Below, piece by piece: positions 9,653 through 20,887 of a DNA stretch of 64,000 nucleotides; position 1 is the stretch's first letter; each line of letters begins with the position of its first letter. Origin of the DNA: Melitaea cinxia (Eukaryota > Arthropoda > Insecta > Lepidoptera > Nymphalidae). The notes below the pieces were generated by a model, which had not been told where the DNA came from, did no database searches, and saw only the letters and a program-made list of their open reading frames with translations. Location of the stretch: the NCBI RefSeq assembly GCF_905220565.1, contig NC_059401.1:16860766-16924765 (forward strand), given 5' to 3'. The translations under genes and the position numbers were made by a program.

Positions 9653-10977
9653 ATTGGTAAAATGTAAGTATAAGATAAGTACATACGTATTTCAACTCTC
9701 AAATTAATTATACGCAAACTGTTGAAACGTCAAAATAATAACTTGTCAACTTACGAAATGAATTTAATTAAAAGTAAAACAGTGTAATTAACAGTGTAAT
9801 TGTGATAGAGTTTCACACATTGTGAAAATGGTTTGTTGACAACAGTGTTATTTAAGTATTCTATGGTACAAAGAAATCATCTGCAGCATCCAAACATATT
9901 GTTTGGTAATCTGTTTCTAGCGCTGTTTATTTAAAAAAAAAATTTCTTAAATATGAGTCATTGTGAAACGAATCATCCAAAGGAAAGTATAAGCGTATAC
10001 ACATACATAAATATATTTTCCAATTTTTATTATTTCATAAAAATTTACAGTAGTAATATTTCATTACAATCAAAATATCGAAATAAATATAAATGAGAAT
10101 AACAATTGCTATTGAAATTAAAGTTCACAGACAAATTACGATTCCGAAATAAAAATAATTGGAGTTTGTTGATAGTTCGAGTAATAAATGAAACATGTCA
10201 AAAAGGTGCACTTGATAATATTAACGAAAAAGAAAGAAGTATCATATTTGTTTTTTTACAATTATGGTTAAGTTTCAATGAAGGTGGGAAATATTGTTTA
10301 TTATTTATTACTTTTTTTATACAACTTTGTCGGCAAACACGCGGAACTAGTAAAGTAAATATATTACAACTAAAGTAACAATCACACATTCACACTTTGC
10401 ATATGGAACAACAAAAACAAAGACTTTGGTACAATTGCAGCGTTTTGGCAGAGGCTTCGGATAAGTGGCAATCTCGGGCATTATGCGAGAAACGTACGTA
10501 CATCGCAAACTGAATTAAAGCACTGTTTTCACGGATGTTGTACTTTAAAACTTCAAGGCAAACACATTACCCTTGTTTTTGAACACTGAATATCCGTTCG
10601 TGGAATTCGCACTTGTACGTGTGTGTGTGTGTATGTGTGTGTGTATGTTTGTGTGTATGTGTGCGTGTGTGTGTTAAGCAATTAATGAGAATGAACAACT
10701 GTTGAACTGTTTATTTACGTCCAATAATAAAAATCGATTTTCATTAACTGAAGTATAGCCTAAATTAATATTTTTTTCTGTTTGATTAATCGTAGCAGTC
10801 GTAGACCGTAGCCAAGTGCTACATGATTGTAGCGGTGCTACAAAGTTTCCAAATATATATATTTTTTTTGTTTAAATAACCAATTTAGAACACAAAGGAC
10901 TGGTTAAAATTTCGTTCCTAGAAAGAAAAACAGTAGTTACAATATATTAACCATTATTCAGTTGTTATGACACACTT
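9653..10977. other. No gene seen; AT-rich DNA with a GT microsatellite
   Basis: AT-rich DNA without a recognised coding frame. A (GT)n run interrupted by TATG lies at 10617-10672. Confidence 0.5.
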
Positions 10978-11150
10978 CGGCCGTCGGTCCCGGTTGTTAT
11001 CATGTACACCTAATAGCAATCGTTACTGATAGTAGGGAATATACCCACCAACCCGCATTGGAGTAGCGTTTTGAATTAAGTCATACTCCTTTTCTTCCAT
11101 TGAGTAAGAGACTTATGCCCTGCAGTGGGATATTACAGGCTGATGCGTAT
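10978..11150 (+). repeat. S-family SINE, 5'-truncated
   Basis: Body and tail of the tRNA-derived SINE (GTCGGTCCCGGTTGTTATCA at its left end, GCAGTGGGATATTACAGGCT at its right end). The tRNA-like head is missing. Confidence 0.7.
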
Positions 11151-11188
11151 ATGACACACATAATAATTATTCAGTTGTATAAACACTT

Positions 11189-11510
11189 GGCTGTGTGGTT
11201 ACGGCAGTAAAAATATAGCCACGCCCTCTCTTCCAGTGGGTGCTGTAAGAGGCGACTAAGGGATAACACAGTTCCACTACCACCTTGGAACTTGAAAATC
11301 CGACCGATGGCGGGATAACCATCCAACAGCTGGCTTTCAAATACACAGGCCAAAGACGGGCAGCAGCGTCTTCGGGGCGACAAAGCCAGCCCTGCGGTCA
11401 CCAACCTGCCTGCCCAGCGTTGTGATTATGGGCGCCGTTTTTGGACTTGTGGAGGCCTATGTCCAGCAGTGGACTGCAATAGGCTGAAGTGATGATGAGA
11501 TGATGAAGTG
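11189..11510 (+). repeat. R-family repeat, full length
   Basis: Runs from CTGTGTGGTTACGGCAG to the CAGCAGTGGACTGCAATAGG tail and an ATGATGAGATGATGA end. It contains the GACGGGCAGCAGCGTCTTC palindromic core. The open frame on the minus strand is seen in the same form in other copies and is not a gene. Confidence 0.75.
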
Positions 11511-11848
11511 ACGTACAAAAACTAACGAAAAAATTAAATTATAAAGTTATAAAATTTCTCAACTATGGATACTTTAATTTAAAAAAAAAAACATTTAGTA
11601 GATTAAACATTAAAGTAAATGTTAAACATAAAATTTTAATCCAATCAAATTGTAAATATTGTAAGTAGAGAATTTTAAATAATTGAATGACTATGTTTTT
11701 TTTTAGTTACATTTTTTAGATTAATTTAGCTTGCCGTTCGGGTCTTTGCCCGCGTAGATGACGCGATATATTGTCTTTACAATATAGCCTATTTAACTAT
11801 GTGCTAAGGCAGCATTCGCCTGGTGAAAGTATTTTTAAATCGGTTCAA

Positions 11849-12142
11849 TAGGTTTTTTTTTTTTAATATTTATAACGAGGTCACCGAACAAGCGTACGGC
11901 TCACCTGATGGTAAGCGACTACCGTAGCTTATAGACATTTGCAACACCAGAAGCATCGCGAGCTCGTTACCAACCTAAGCTAAGGAGCTCTGGTCACCTT
12001 ACTCACCAACAGAAACACAACACTGCTTGAAAACAGTATTATTTAGCTGTGATCTTCTGTAAGATCGAGGTATATAACCCAGTCGGGATGCTCCATGTTT
12101 TAAGCAGGAAATTTCTTGCTGTGCTCTACCTCATTACGGTTT
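11849..12142 (-). repeat. T-family repeat, long copy with head and tail
   Basis: Antisense copy with its A-tail at 11849 and the head GAGGTAGAGCACAGCAAGAA at the right end. It shows the whole repeat: head, CTGCTTGAAAACAGT block, GTCGGCAA-equivalent block and GCCGAC tail. Confidence 0.65.
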
Positions 12143-12480
12143 TACATTAATTAGTGACAAATAAAAAAAATACTCTTCATAATATTATATTAATTATAGA
12201 TAGATATTATACGGCCATGCTGCTATAAATCTCTATTTCCACAAACGCAAAATATATAATTTACATATTTATTCGACACAATTACAATATACCTTTGCAG
12301 CAACACATTTCAACGGTATTATGATATGTATGCGGTCGCGAAATGAAAATTTACGTTTCAATGTATTGTTGTTTATAGCGCACTCGTCTGGATTACCAAT
12401 CGGGCTATCTAAACGATGTGCAGTGCATCTGCTGAAAGAACGGTAATAATAATAAAACTTGCCACTTCTTGAATTATACG
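12143..12480. other. Unique DNA containing the D-family inverted segment
   Basis: No gene. 12330-12410 is similar, in reverse complement, to 18325-18410 (shared core GTGCGC-ATAAACAACAATA and GTAAATTTTCATTTC). Confidence 0.5.
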
Positions 12481-12814
12481 CTTCAGCCTGTAATATCCCA
12501 CTACATAGGCCTCTTTCCCCATGTAGGAGAAGGATCAGAGCTTAATCCACCACGCTGCTCCAATGTGGGTTGGCGGATATATTCCCTACTATGAGTAATG
12601 ATCGCTATCAGGTGTACATGAAATCAACCGGGACCGACGGCTTAATGTGCTCTCCAAGGCACGGTGGGAGACCCACAAGGACTACACAAACACCCAGACC
12701 ACGGCAAACATCTGTATGGCCAATACAAATGTTTGTCATGTTCAGGGATCGAACCCGCAACCGCCAGCGCAACAGGTACAATCCATGGCTGTAACCGTTG
12801 CGCCAACGCGGCAT
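12481..12814 (-). repeat. S-family tRNA-derived SINE, full length, minus strand
   Basis: Read on the minus strand it starts with the pol III A box (GTTGGCGCAACGGTTACAG) and has a B box GGTTCGATCCC about 50 nt downstream, then the SINE body and the tail ending in ATATTACAGGCTGAAG at 12481. It is head-to-head with the partial copy 12822-12966. Confidence 0.85.
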
Positions 12815-12821
12815 CTTACAC

Positions 12822-12966
12822 CGTGTACACCTGATAGCGATCGTTACTCATAGTAGGGAATACATCCGCCAACCCGCATTGAAACAGCGTGGGGGATTAA
12901 GCTCTGATCCTTCCCCTACATGGGGAAAGAGACCTATGCCCAGTAGTGGGATATTTCAGGCTGAAG
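12822..12966 (+). repeat. S-family SINE, 3' half
   Basis: 5'-truncated copy beginning GTGTACACCTGATAGCGATC and ending GTGGGATATTTCAGGCTGAA. It starts a few bases from the 5' end of the opposite-strand copy, making an inverted repeat with 12481-12640. Confidence 0.8.
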
Positions 12967-13035
12967 CGAACTATTATTTATTTTAAATATTAAAATTAAT
13001 TAAATTTACAAACTTAAAAATCAATACTTTTGGCA

Positions 13036-13115
13036 AAGCGATTACTATAGCCTCTAGACATCTAGAACACCAGAAGTATCGCAAAGGCGTAACCGACGTT
13101 ACGCTCAATCTCCTT
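13036..13115 (-). repeat. T-family fragment
   Basis: A short diverged piece (CACCAGAAGTATCGCA) of the T repeat, next to the E element. Confidence 0.45.
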
Positions 13116-13118
13116 ACG

Positions 13119-13725
13119 ACAAATCAAGCTGCGGCTAAATTATAACAAATAGCATGTACTTTATTCTTATTATAAAATGAAGTAGCAATTTAGGTAAAGT
13201 TTTTTTTTTATACACAATTTTATCGAGCGCTATGCATGCGAGTATATCTCGTAGGAGCGAGCGCGCGTTCGATCAGCGGCGCCCCTCACATCGCTCGCCG
13301 CCACGCCGCGTGTGCGCGGAGAGCCGTGCCAAGAGAGGTGAGCGAGCCTTTCAGGTACGGATTATTGTTGGCTCCCGATCAAACTTATGAACGGCGTTTC
13401 CTTTTAAATCTCTGCGTTTTTGAATGGTCCAACTTAATACGTTCTATTAGATCGCAGTGACTCCGCCGCTGTCTGCGAACTTGCCAAGAAGCGGCGATTC
13501 CCGTTTCTCCGCTTGTTACTTTCGGGTCCTCGTGAAATTTATATTAGGGCTTTTATCTTGCGGGTACTGGAGGCGTCCGCTGCTCTCGTTATATTTAACT
13601 TACGCAACTCACAAATTGCCTTTCGAGATCTTCATTCAAAACTTTCAACGTTAGCCTGTTTACGACGGTTCCAAATTATTTACTTTTCGTTTTAAAGCTA
13701 ATGTTTTGAATATCTTTCATAGACA
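13119..13725 (+). repeat. E element, + copy of a ~600-bp inverted pair
   Basis: Very similar, in reverse complement, to 23052-23648. The middle (13236-13330) is strikingly GC-rich for this locus, with GAGCGAGCGCGCGTTCGATC-like sequence. Small ORFs of 60-75 codons are shared by both copies in three overlapping frames, so none is preferred. No TIR, poly(A) tail or RT motif was recognised; class unknown. Confidence 0.75.
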
Positions 13726-13917
13726 CTAATTTAATTTAGAAGTTATTAGTCTTCTGTTTGCAATTTAGGTTATTAAAATCAGATTTTTTACTAAAGTAAA
13801 GAATACGATCAAATACTTCTCAGCATAATCAATGCTGGCTTCATAGTAAGAATTAGAACTAATTTAAAAAAATTATTATAATTTTTTTTATTTTGTATTC
13901 TAGATAGTTGTATTTGC

Positions 13918-14208
13918 GAGCAAACGAAAAAAATCGACTTCAATTACATCGACAAGTAATACAACGTGCAATAAATTTACAAATGCACTAGTCGTCACTA
14001 CGATTTTCGAGAGTTTCCCTTGATTTGTTTGGGATTCCATCATCAAACCCTGTTTTTTTTATCATGGTACCACCCTTGGGATATCTCCTTTCCAACAATA
14101 AAAGGATCATCAAAATCGGTTCATAAGCAACGAAGTTATCCTCGAACATATATAAAAAAATATATACGGTCGAATTGAGTAACCTCGCCCTTTTTTGAAG
14201 TCGGTTAC
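13918..14208 (+). mobile_element. M-family TIR element (MITE-like)
   Basis: Bounded by ATCGACTTCAATTACATCGA on the left and CTTTTTTGAAGTCGGTTA on the right, so GACTTCAA/TTGAAGTC forms a terminal inverted repeat. Internal words (CAAAATCGGTTCATAAGCAA) recur in the other M copies. Confidence 0.65.
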
Positions 14209-14215
14209 ATAATAT

Positions 14216-14334
14216 GTCATCATTACAGCCTGTACAGTCCACTGCTGGACATAGGCCTCCACAAGTTTACGCCTAAAATAACGTGAACTCATGTGTTTTG
14301 CCTATAGTCACCACGCTGGGCAGGCGGGTTGGTA
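14216..14334 (-). repeat. R-family repeat, 3' part only
   Basis: Tail and adjoining 100 bp of the R repeat, inserted right next to the M element's right end. Confidence 0.65.
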
Positions 14335-15195
14335 CATAATATGTATTATTTATAAATCACAACTCAAAATAATCCCACATTAAAAAAAAGATTTAGATAG
14401 ACATAGTTGTTCCGTTCTATTAAAATCGCATTTATTTGCTCAGTTACTAATAATCTGGTACGTAAAAGATATATATATATATATATACAAGATAAAGTCG
14501 CATCAAACAAACGCTGGGCGTGGGGTTGCTCGTTCGCGAACATAAAAACATTTTACTGGTCGAGTTATTAAACCAGTTATTGGTCATAAACCGGCACGAG
14601 CGACTCGACAATGCGCTCATTTTATAACGGCTTATATACTTAAGGATTTGAACGTATTAAACTGAGATAGTAAACTCTAAAACTACGATAAATTTTGAAA
14701 TACTAACATGTCATTGGACTTGTTTTAATTAAAATTTGATTTATACGTTTTATATACTAGCTGTACGGTATACTTATTTTATTTAATCATTTGTAAAAAT
14801 AGCAGTATTACTGTGTAAAATAAAACACTTTTTATGAAGAATAAATATATTTAGCAGCTTGTAATTTTCACTGCCTTAAAAGCTCAACTCAACCCCATCT
14901 GTTATCCGGTGACACCTTAGTAGGGACGCCATGGTTCGCTTTCACATTCTACCACGACGCCCCCGAAGCTCACACAACCCAGCTCAACTCAACTCAGCTC
15001 AAATTAATAAATTCAACTCAACTCACCTCACTAAAATTCAACTCAACACAATTTAGCTTAATATTTTCGAAAAAAACCGCTAATCGATAACTGGCCCACA
15101 ATTTGCCTTCTCCACTACGATAAATGTCAGTCACACAACTATATTATTTTGTCTTCTGATACAACTGACAGTACTGACTCACCGTGTAACGTCCC
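14335..15195. other. No gene; CTCAA-type tandem repeats and old repeat
   Basis: A TA run lies at 14471-14487. From 14878 to 15060 CTCAACTCAACTCAG-type pentanucleotide repeats flank a GC-richer block with ACACCTTAGTAGGGACGCCA, probably an old retroposon tail that expanded. Confidence 0.45.
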
Positions 15196-15275
15196 ATTGG
15201 TAATCAAAGGTCTCTTTCTACGTGTAAGAAGGATCAGAGCTTAATCCGCAACGCTGCTATACTGAGGGTTCCCAG
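15196..15275 (-). repeat. S-family SINE fragment
   Basis: Contains GATCAGAGCTTAATCCGC and the CGCTGCT-GG block of the SINE tail region in antisense; heavily truncated. Confidence 0.5.
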
Positions 15276-15811
15276 ATAAAAAAGGTTGTTATGATAAAAA
15301 CCAAGAAATAAGACTTTATATTTACAGTTACCTACTTACTTACTCTTTACATTATCTCCAAAGTACTGTGAATAACAATTGAAGGAAGCAGTGACACACA
15401 CAGACATCGACGTAAATTTATTGTACATTCTATTGGAAACACTAGGATACTAATAAAATGTGGACGATATATAACGTACCTATTAATCAATCAAACATTA
15501 TTCATCTCTGTTATACTCGTAAGATCTACATCTGAAAGAGACATATCAATTATTCGTAATTCGTATGCAGTGTGAGCTCATGGCGTACGATTACTTAGAC
15601 ACTACACAAGCGCATATGTGTGTGTGATGCGTGCCATCTGTTGTCAATTTACCTGTACTTTTTGTGAAAATAAGGAATAATTCTACTCTGCAGAATCTAC
15701 ATTCCGAGTCGACGGTAGCTTCACTTTTAACGATATTTAATAAATAGCTGACTCGGCAAACGTTGTCTTGCCGCTAAACGCTATTTAAAAATAGGGGTTG
15801 GTGGTATCATC

Positions 15812-16147
15812 ATTCATCATCATTACAGCCTATACAGTCCACTGCTGGACATAGGCCTCCACAAGTTTACGCCAAAAATAACGTGAACTCATGTGTTTTG
15901 CCCATAGTCACCACGCTGGGCAGGCGGGTTGGTGACCGCAGTACTGGCTTTGTCGCACCGAAGACGCTGCTGCCCGTCTTCGGCCTGTGTATTTCAAAGC
16001 CAGCAGTTGGATGGTTATACCGCCATCGGTCGGCTTCTTAAGTTCCAAGGTGGTTGTGGAACCTTGTTATCCCTTAGTCGCCTCTTACGACACCCACGGG
16101 AAGAGAGGGGGTGGCTAAATTCTTTAGTGCCGTAGCCACATAGCACG
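15812..16147 (-). repeat. R-family repeat, full length
   Basis: Begins at the ATCATCATT tail and ends at GCCGTAGCCACATAGCAC. Carries the GAAGACGCTGCTGCCCGTCTTC-like palindrome characteristic of the family. Confidence 0.75.
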
Positions 16148-16458
16148 GTTGGTGGTAGAAGGGTGAAAATTTAGGATTGTATGTAATTTTCAACGCCAAA
16201 TCATAATAACAAAAAATTCAAAACAATCAATATTTTGAAGTGAAACTTCTTTAGGCGTATAAGGGTAATTTTTTTACGGATAAAACGTTTGATGAAACGG
16301 CAACGTTTTTGTCGATGGCGCTGGAACGGAAATCTGAAGCTTTAGATTTGTATAAATATAAACGAGACTTAAATATTAGTTTGCCAAAGAAGTATCACTT
16401 CTGAAATTTGTACTTTGTACGCACACACTTTTTGTATAAATATTGACAAAGTGGTAAC

Positions 16459-16572
16459 ACACAGCAGGAAATATCCTGCTCAAAATCTGGAGCAGCCTGA
16501 CTACAAGGAGTAGCACCTCGACCTTCCAGAAGATCACAGTAAAATAATACTGGTTTTGCAGGCGTCTGTTTT
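16459..16572 (+). repeat. T-family repeat with internal deletion
   Basis: Head (ACAGCAGGAAATATCCTGCT) and CTCGACCTTCCAGAAGATCA joined directly to TTGCAGGCGTCT; the middle is lost. Confidence 0.5.
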
Positions 16573-16940
16573 CTAGCTCTAGTAATTTGAATTTAACTAT
16601 ACTAACAAATAAAAGTTATTTGATAAAATAAAAAGGCGAAGCAGGGCTGAAAACCTAGTATCGCGAATGTACCAAGTTCTTTTATTAAGCAATAAAAGAT
16701 CTTTAGCGACTTACAATGTATGCTGTTTTCGCTTTACGAGTCTGTTACTCGGATTACTTACCGTAATATTTCATGTATGCCATAAAAATTTGGTATTCGT
16801 TTATTGAGATATTCAAATTATTTTATTTTAAGGCTAAATTTGTGTATATTTGATATTGTTCATTGTTAGAAAAACTAATCTATATGATTATCATAAAAAC
16901 TGTTATGAAAAAGTAATTGTTATAAATTTATTAATAATTG

Positions 16941-17282
16941 ACGCCGCGTTGGCGCAACGGTTACAGCTATGGATTGAACCTGTTGCGTCGGCGGTTGCGG
17001 GTTCGATCCCCGCACATGACGAACATTTGTATTGGCCATACAGGTGTTTGCCGTGGTCTGGGTGTTTGTGCAGTCCTTGTGGGTCTCTCCACCGTGCCTC
17101 GGAGAGCACGTTAAGCCGTCGGTCCCGGTTGTTATCATGTACACCTGATAGCGATCGTTACTCATAGTAGGGAATATATCCGCCAACCCGCATTGGAGCA
17201 GCGTGGTGGAGTAAGCTCTGATCCTTCTCCTACATGGGGAGAGGCCTATGCCCAGTAGTGGGATATTACAGGCTGAAGCGAT
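16941..17282 (+). repeat. S-family tRNA-derived SINE, best preserved copy
   Basis: The head has a pol III A box (TTGGCGCAACGGTTACAG) and B box (GGGTTCGATCCCC). The body runs through CTGGGTGTTTGTGCAG and GTCGGTCCCGGTTG, and the tail is GCCCAGTAGTGGGATATTAC. Short ORFs on both strands are incidental. The tail resembles the 3' end of the LINE at 48943-50187, probably its mobilising partner. Confidence 0.88.
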
Positions 17283-17477
17283 AAATTTATTATTTTTATG
17301 TAAAATAGAATATTTTAGTATGTTTTGTTGGTCATTTTACATTATTGATATTACTACATTGACTGCGGCGCTTGCACCAAAATAATGGTGACACCGAATA
17401 GCCTTTAATAAACATTGCAAAATACACGTTTTTTTATAAATTATGACACACGATTCATGTTTCCTTTCTAACCAGTA

Positions 17478-17814
17478 GATCATCATCATCATTACAGCCT
17501 ATACAGTCCACTGCTGGACATAGGCCTCCACAAGTCCACGCCAAAAACAACGTGAACTCATGTGTTTTGCCCATAGTCACCACGCTGGGCAGGCGGGTTG
17601 GTGACCGCAGGGCTGGCTTTGTCGCACCGAAGACGCTGCTGCCCGTCTTCGGCCTGTGTATTTCAAAGCCAGCTGTTGGATGGTTATCCCGCCACCGGTC
17701 GGCTTTTTAAGTTTCAAGGTGGTAGCGGAACTGTGTTATCCCTTAGTCGCCTCTTACGACACCCACGGGAAGACAGGAGGTGGCTATATTCTTTAGTACC
17801 GTAGCCACACAGTA
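17478..17814 (-). repeat. R-family repeat, full length
   Basis: Complete copy from the ATCATCATCATT tail to GCCACACAGTAC, very close to the 15812 copy in sequence and orientation. Confidence 0.75.
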
Positions 17815-18739
17815 CTGAACCAGTAGATGGCCTAAACAAATTTCGTTATTTGCGGGGGTCATATTCACAATTGCTAGAGCATCAGGCAGTTGTTATATTA
17901 CTTTTAATATTTTCTTTCAATCACATAAATACGATTGATAGTCATAAATTAAACATCTCTACTTTAAATTTATTTTATTGCATTTTATTATAAATTATAC
18001 AGTAATAAACAAACAGTTTTACTTAAAAGGAAATTCCATAAAATATCCTTTAATCCTTAGATTACATCGCTTAAAGAAAAAAAGCGTCTTACCTTTAAAA
18101 TAAACAACAAAAAAGCCCTTAGTAAGCAACTCAAATAAAAATATGAGTATTAGACGTTGATGAAAAGCGTAAAAATTTCTCTGAACAACAAAATTAAGGG
18201 TGCGAAATAAGGGAAAATTACAGTGTTTTTTTTCCTTGTTTTGACATTTTTATATAAGAATAAAGCAACACGATTGCCCTATTACTGTGTGATGCAGGTT
18301 CATGCTTGTCACGTCTGAGAGATCGCGTTTAGGAGCGGGGAGCGGTAATCGCGTCGAGTGCGCGATAAACAACAATATGAGATGCGTAAATTTTCATTTC
18401 TTTGACGCAGAATAGAAAGGATAGGATAAATGACATCTCGATTACTTACTGTAATTTTTACAATTTTAGTTTTCTTTCATAAAAACTTTAAAAATCACGA
18501 AAGTAAATATTTAAGATGAGAAAAAATATGTATGCGCATCATTAGATTTGTATAAAAATATACTATAGTATAAAATGATCGATGAAAATAATTAATTTAA
18601 CGAAATGTAAAAATAAGCTTAGTGCTTTGACACTGAGCCTACATTTAACAATATATTTCGAAAGAATAAACACAAACATTCACAGTTTGTCTGTATTATA
18701 TAATATAAGCTTAGTTCAACGAAGCTAACCTAAAGCACA
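17815..18739. other. No gene seen; unique AT-rich DNA with D segment
   Basis: Mostly AT-rich. A GC-richer block at about 18295-18410 (GATCGCGTTTAGGAGCGGGG) contains the + copy of the D inverted pair. Confidence 0.5.
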
Positions 18740-18925
18740 GAAGCACGAAAGGACCTTCAAGAGCGTTGCTGGATAAAGAAGTGATAGTACAAAGAAATTA
18801 AGAGTCCTCCCTCCCGTGACCATGCTGTAAAGTATCCGAAACGTCGGGCATCTAAAAAACCTAATAAACCGCGATAAAATCCGAAAAAGTTGTTTTATTA
18901 TAATGAGCGAAATTCGCGTAAACAT
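18740..18925 (+). repeat. Penelope-like terminal-repeat remnant with hammerhead-like core
   Basis: CTGTAAAG (18825-18832), CGAAAC (18837-18842) and GTC (18843-18845) follow the order of a hammerhead ribozyme core, which Penelope-like elements carry in their terminal repeats, but the CTGATGA box is degenerate. AATAAACCGCGATAAAATCC follows. A related antisense piece is at 56868-56925. The family call is an inference. Confidence 0.45.
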
Positions 18926-19191
18926 TAGAAAACAATGTATGTATTAACTATTAAACATATTGTAAACCTATACCACGCTACAACTACGAATAAGTGATGC
19001 TATTTCCATTTTATTTTAATCTAAGTATCCCTTCACATATATATCATAATATCAGTTGACTCGAAAATATTTCACCCGAGGCTTAGCCCCTAACTTGTCA
19101 GCTTTGGAAAAGTACAAGAATTCCTTTTTAAATCGCAATAAATTCAGTTTGTTTTACGATTACTTGAATGAGACAAAACATATCTGACACA

Positions 19192-19330
19192 TCTTATATA
19201 TAAAATTCTCGTGTCACAATGTTAGTTACAATACTCCTCCGAAACGGCTGGACCGATTTTTATGAAACTTTGGCAACATAACTTTGGCAAAGTTATTAAT
19301 TTTTTATTGTCTACTATTTATGAACATAAA
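19192..19330 (+). mobile_element. Helitron-like element, 5' end fragment
   Basis: Same start as 7619 (TC-TTATATATAAAATTCTCG, then GTCACAATGTTAGTTAC). No matching CTAG end. Confidence 0.45.
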
Positions 19331-19449
19331 TAGTAAATTTACTTAAAATCGAAAAAGAATTATTTATCACAAATAAGAACAAACATCCATTAATCCATTT
19401 GTCGATACATCCGTCATCAATAACTTTTACAAGTTACAATATTAGTAAC

Positions 19450-19550
19450 AAATGATCCTGGCGCAGTTGGCAAATCCCTGCCTTCTATTCTGTTGTGAGT
19501 TCGACTTTAGCTACCTCGGTCTAGGTGTAATATATATTTTTTATCTGTAA
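19450..19550 (+). repeat. Degenerate tRNA-like SINE head
   Basis: CTGGCGCAGTTGGCAAAT and GTGAGTTCGACTT are spaced like pol III A and B boxes. It cannot fold as an intact tRNA and lacks a CCA-proximal stem, so it is taken as a SINE relic. Confidence 0.4.
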
Positions 19551-20006
19551 ATTAATTACAAAAAAGTTTTCAACATTTGGAACAGACGACTGTGTGTGTG
19601 TTTTTAACATAATAATTGGGTTTGGTCGCAAACGAAAAAAAACCGACTTCAATTACATCGACATATAATACAACGTAGGTAGACGAAAAATAATCAAGTA
19701 AATACGCATTATCAAAGATTACACGAAAAGTTGTAATCAGATCTCGATGAAATTTAAATGTCACCACATGATAAACATCGGCTTTCGATTAAATTAAAAA
19801 TCATCAAAATCGGTACACCAAGTATAAGTTATGCGGATTTTCGAGGGTTTCCCTCGATTTCTCTGAGATGCCATTATCAGATCCTAGTTTCCGTATCATC
19901 ATAGTACCACACTTAGGATACCTCCTTTCCAACAAAAAAAAGAATTATCAAAATCGGTTCATAAACAACGAAGTTATCCCCGAACATACATACATATATA
20001 TTCTTC

Positions 20007-20321
20007 TTAAGGTGCCGTCTCCTTGCGAAGGTTGGCAATTATTAGGGCGATTTCAACTTTTGAGACCGCTGCTTTAAACAGTGATCTTGTACTCTTCCCG
20101 AACCACTGGCGCAAGTTCTTTAGCCACGATATCCTTCTGCGGCCAGGCCTCCTTCTGCCTGCTACTTTCCCCTGAATGATAAGTTGAAGGAGTTAATATT
20201 TTTTGGTTATGCGCATCACGTGTCCAAAATATTCCAATTTCCTCCTCTTTATGGTTGTAAGTATCTCTGTGGCCTTCCCCATTCTTTGTAGCACGGTGCT
20301 GTTTCGTACGCGGTCCCTCCA

Positions 20322-20325
<4 letters not shown>
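20007..20325 (-). pseudogene. RTE-type LINE, C-terminal coding fragment
   Basis: The minus frame from 20325 reads DRVRNSTVLQRMGK and KRRKLEYFGHVMR, signature words of the region after the RT domain in RTE/BovB-like LINEs; downstream pieces of the same region (RRRPGRRRISWLKNLRQW) are in a shifted frame. 5'-truncated and frameshifted, so inactive. Confidence 0.65.
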
Positions 20326-20386
<61 letters not shown>

Positions 20387-20395
20387 TATATGTAT
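20326..20395. repeat. TA microsatellite
   Basis: About 70 bp of almost pure TA with two TG interruptions, abutting the truncated end of the RTE fragment. Confidence 0.9.
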
Positions 20396-20887
20396 ACGAT
20401 CGAATTGAGTAACCTCCTCCTTTTTTGAAGTCGTTTAAAAATAGTAGAATATTCAAAATATTTGATTAGATACGGTATCTGAAATAGAAAGTAAGATAAG
20501 CGTTGTTACTCATTCACAATGCACGTTGATAAGGGTACATGGAGGCCTATATTGCGTGGGCACTAAGTGCACTGAGTTATTATAGCAATCTAGATGACCT
20601 AAACCTTAATAGCTCTTTGTGCAATAGTGTAGCATAGTAAAGATATGTAGATAATTATGGCTTTAATGTAAATGTACGTCAATTTTGGTGGCGTAGTGTA
20701 AAATTTTTACTATCGCCGATGATTGCGGATAGATTCGATTCCTCCTAAGACTTTAGTAATGAAATTTATATAAAATATGAAATAAATAATATTGTTTATG
20801 AGAATACGCATTTTTCAATCAATGAGTTAAAGTAAACGTCAAAATTCTTCACATATTACATACAGATATACAGTCATCTTTTTTATT

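Larger units (their letters stand above)
19626..20441 (+). mobile_element. M-family element split by an RTE fragment and TA array
   Basis: Left end CCGACTTCAATTACATCGAC and right end CCTTTTTTGAAGTCG match the other M copies, but the two halves are separated at about 20000-20395 by a LINE fragment and a TA microsatellite. The part up to about 19995 lines up with 13918-14150. Confidence 0.6.

Noticed and set aside
13236..13695. Three overlapping ORFs in the E element, two repeated on the minus strand at 23078-23316
   Set aside because: They coexist in different frames because the copies are very similar and GC-rich. None has a domain or start context that sets it apart.
16941..17015. Possible tRNA gene
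   Set aside because: A and B boxes are present, but the acceptor stem does not close and the sequence continues into a repeated 340-bp SINE.
17598..17804. A 68-codon ORF starting MVTAGLALSHRRRCC that recurs at 11171, 15929, 17598, 22499 and elsewhere
   Set aside because: It is the same frame of the R repeat in many copies, with changes and truncations that ignore the frame. No sign of coding selection.
20193..20456. 87-codon ORF with a long Tyr-Ile run
   Set aside because: The run is translation of the TA microsatellite; only the RTE-like portion (DRVRNSTVLQRMGK onward) is meaningful.
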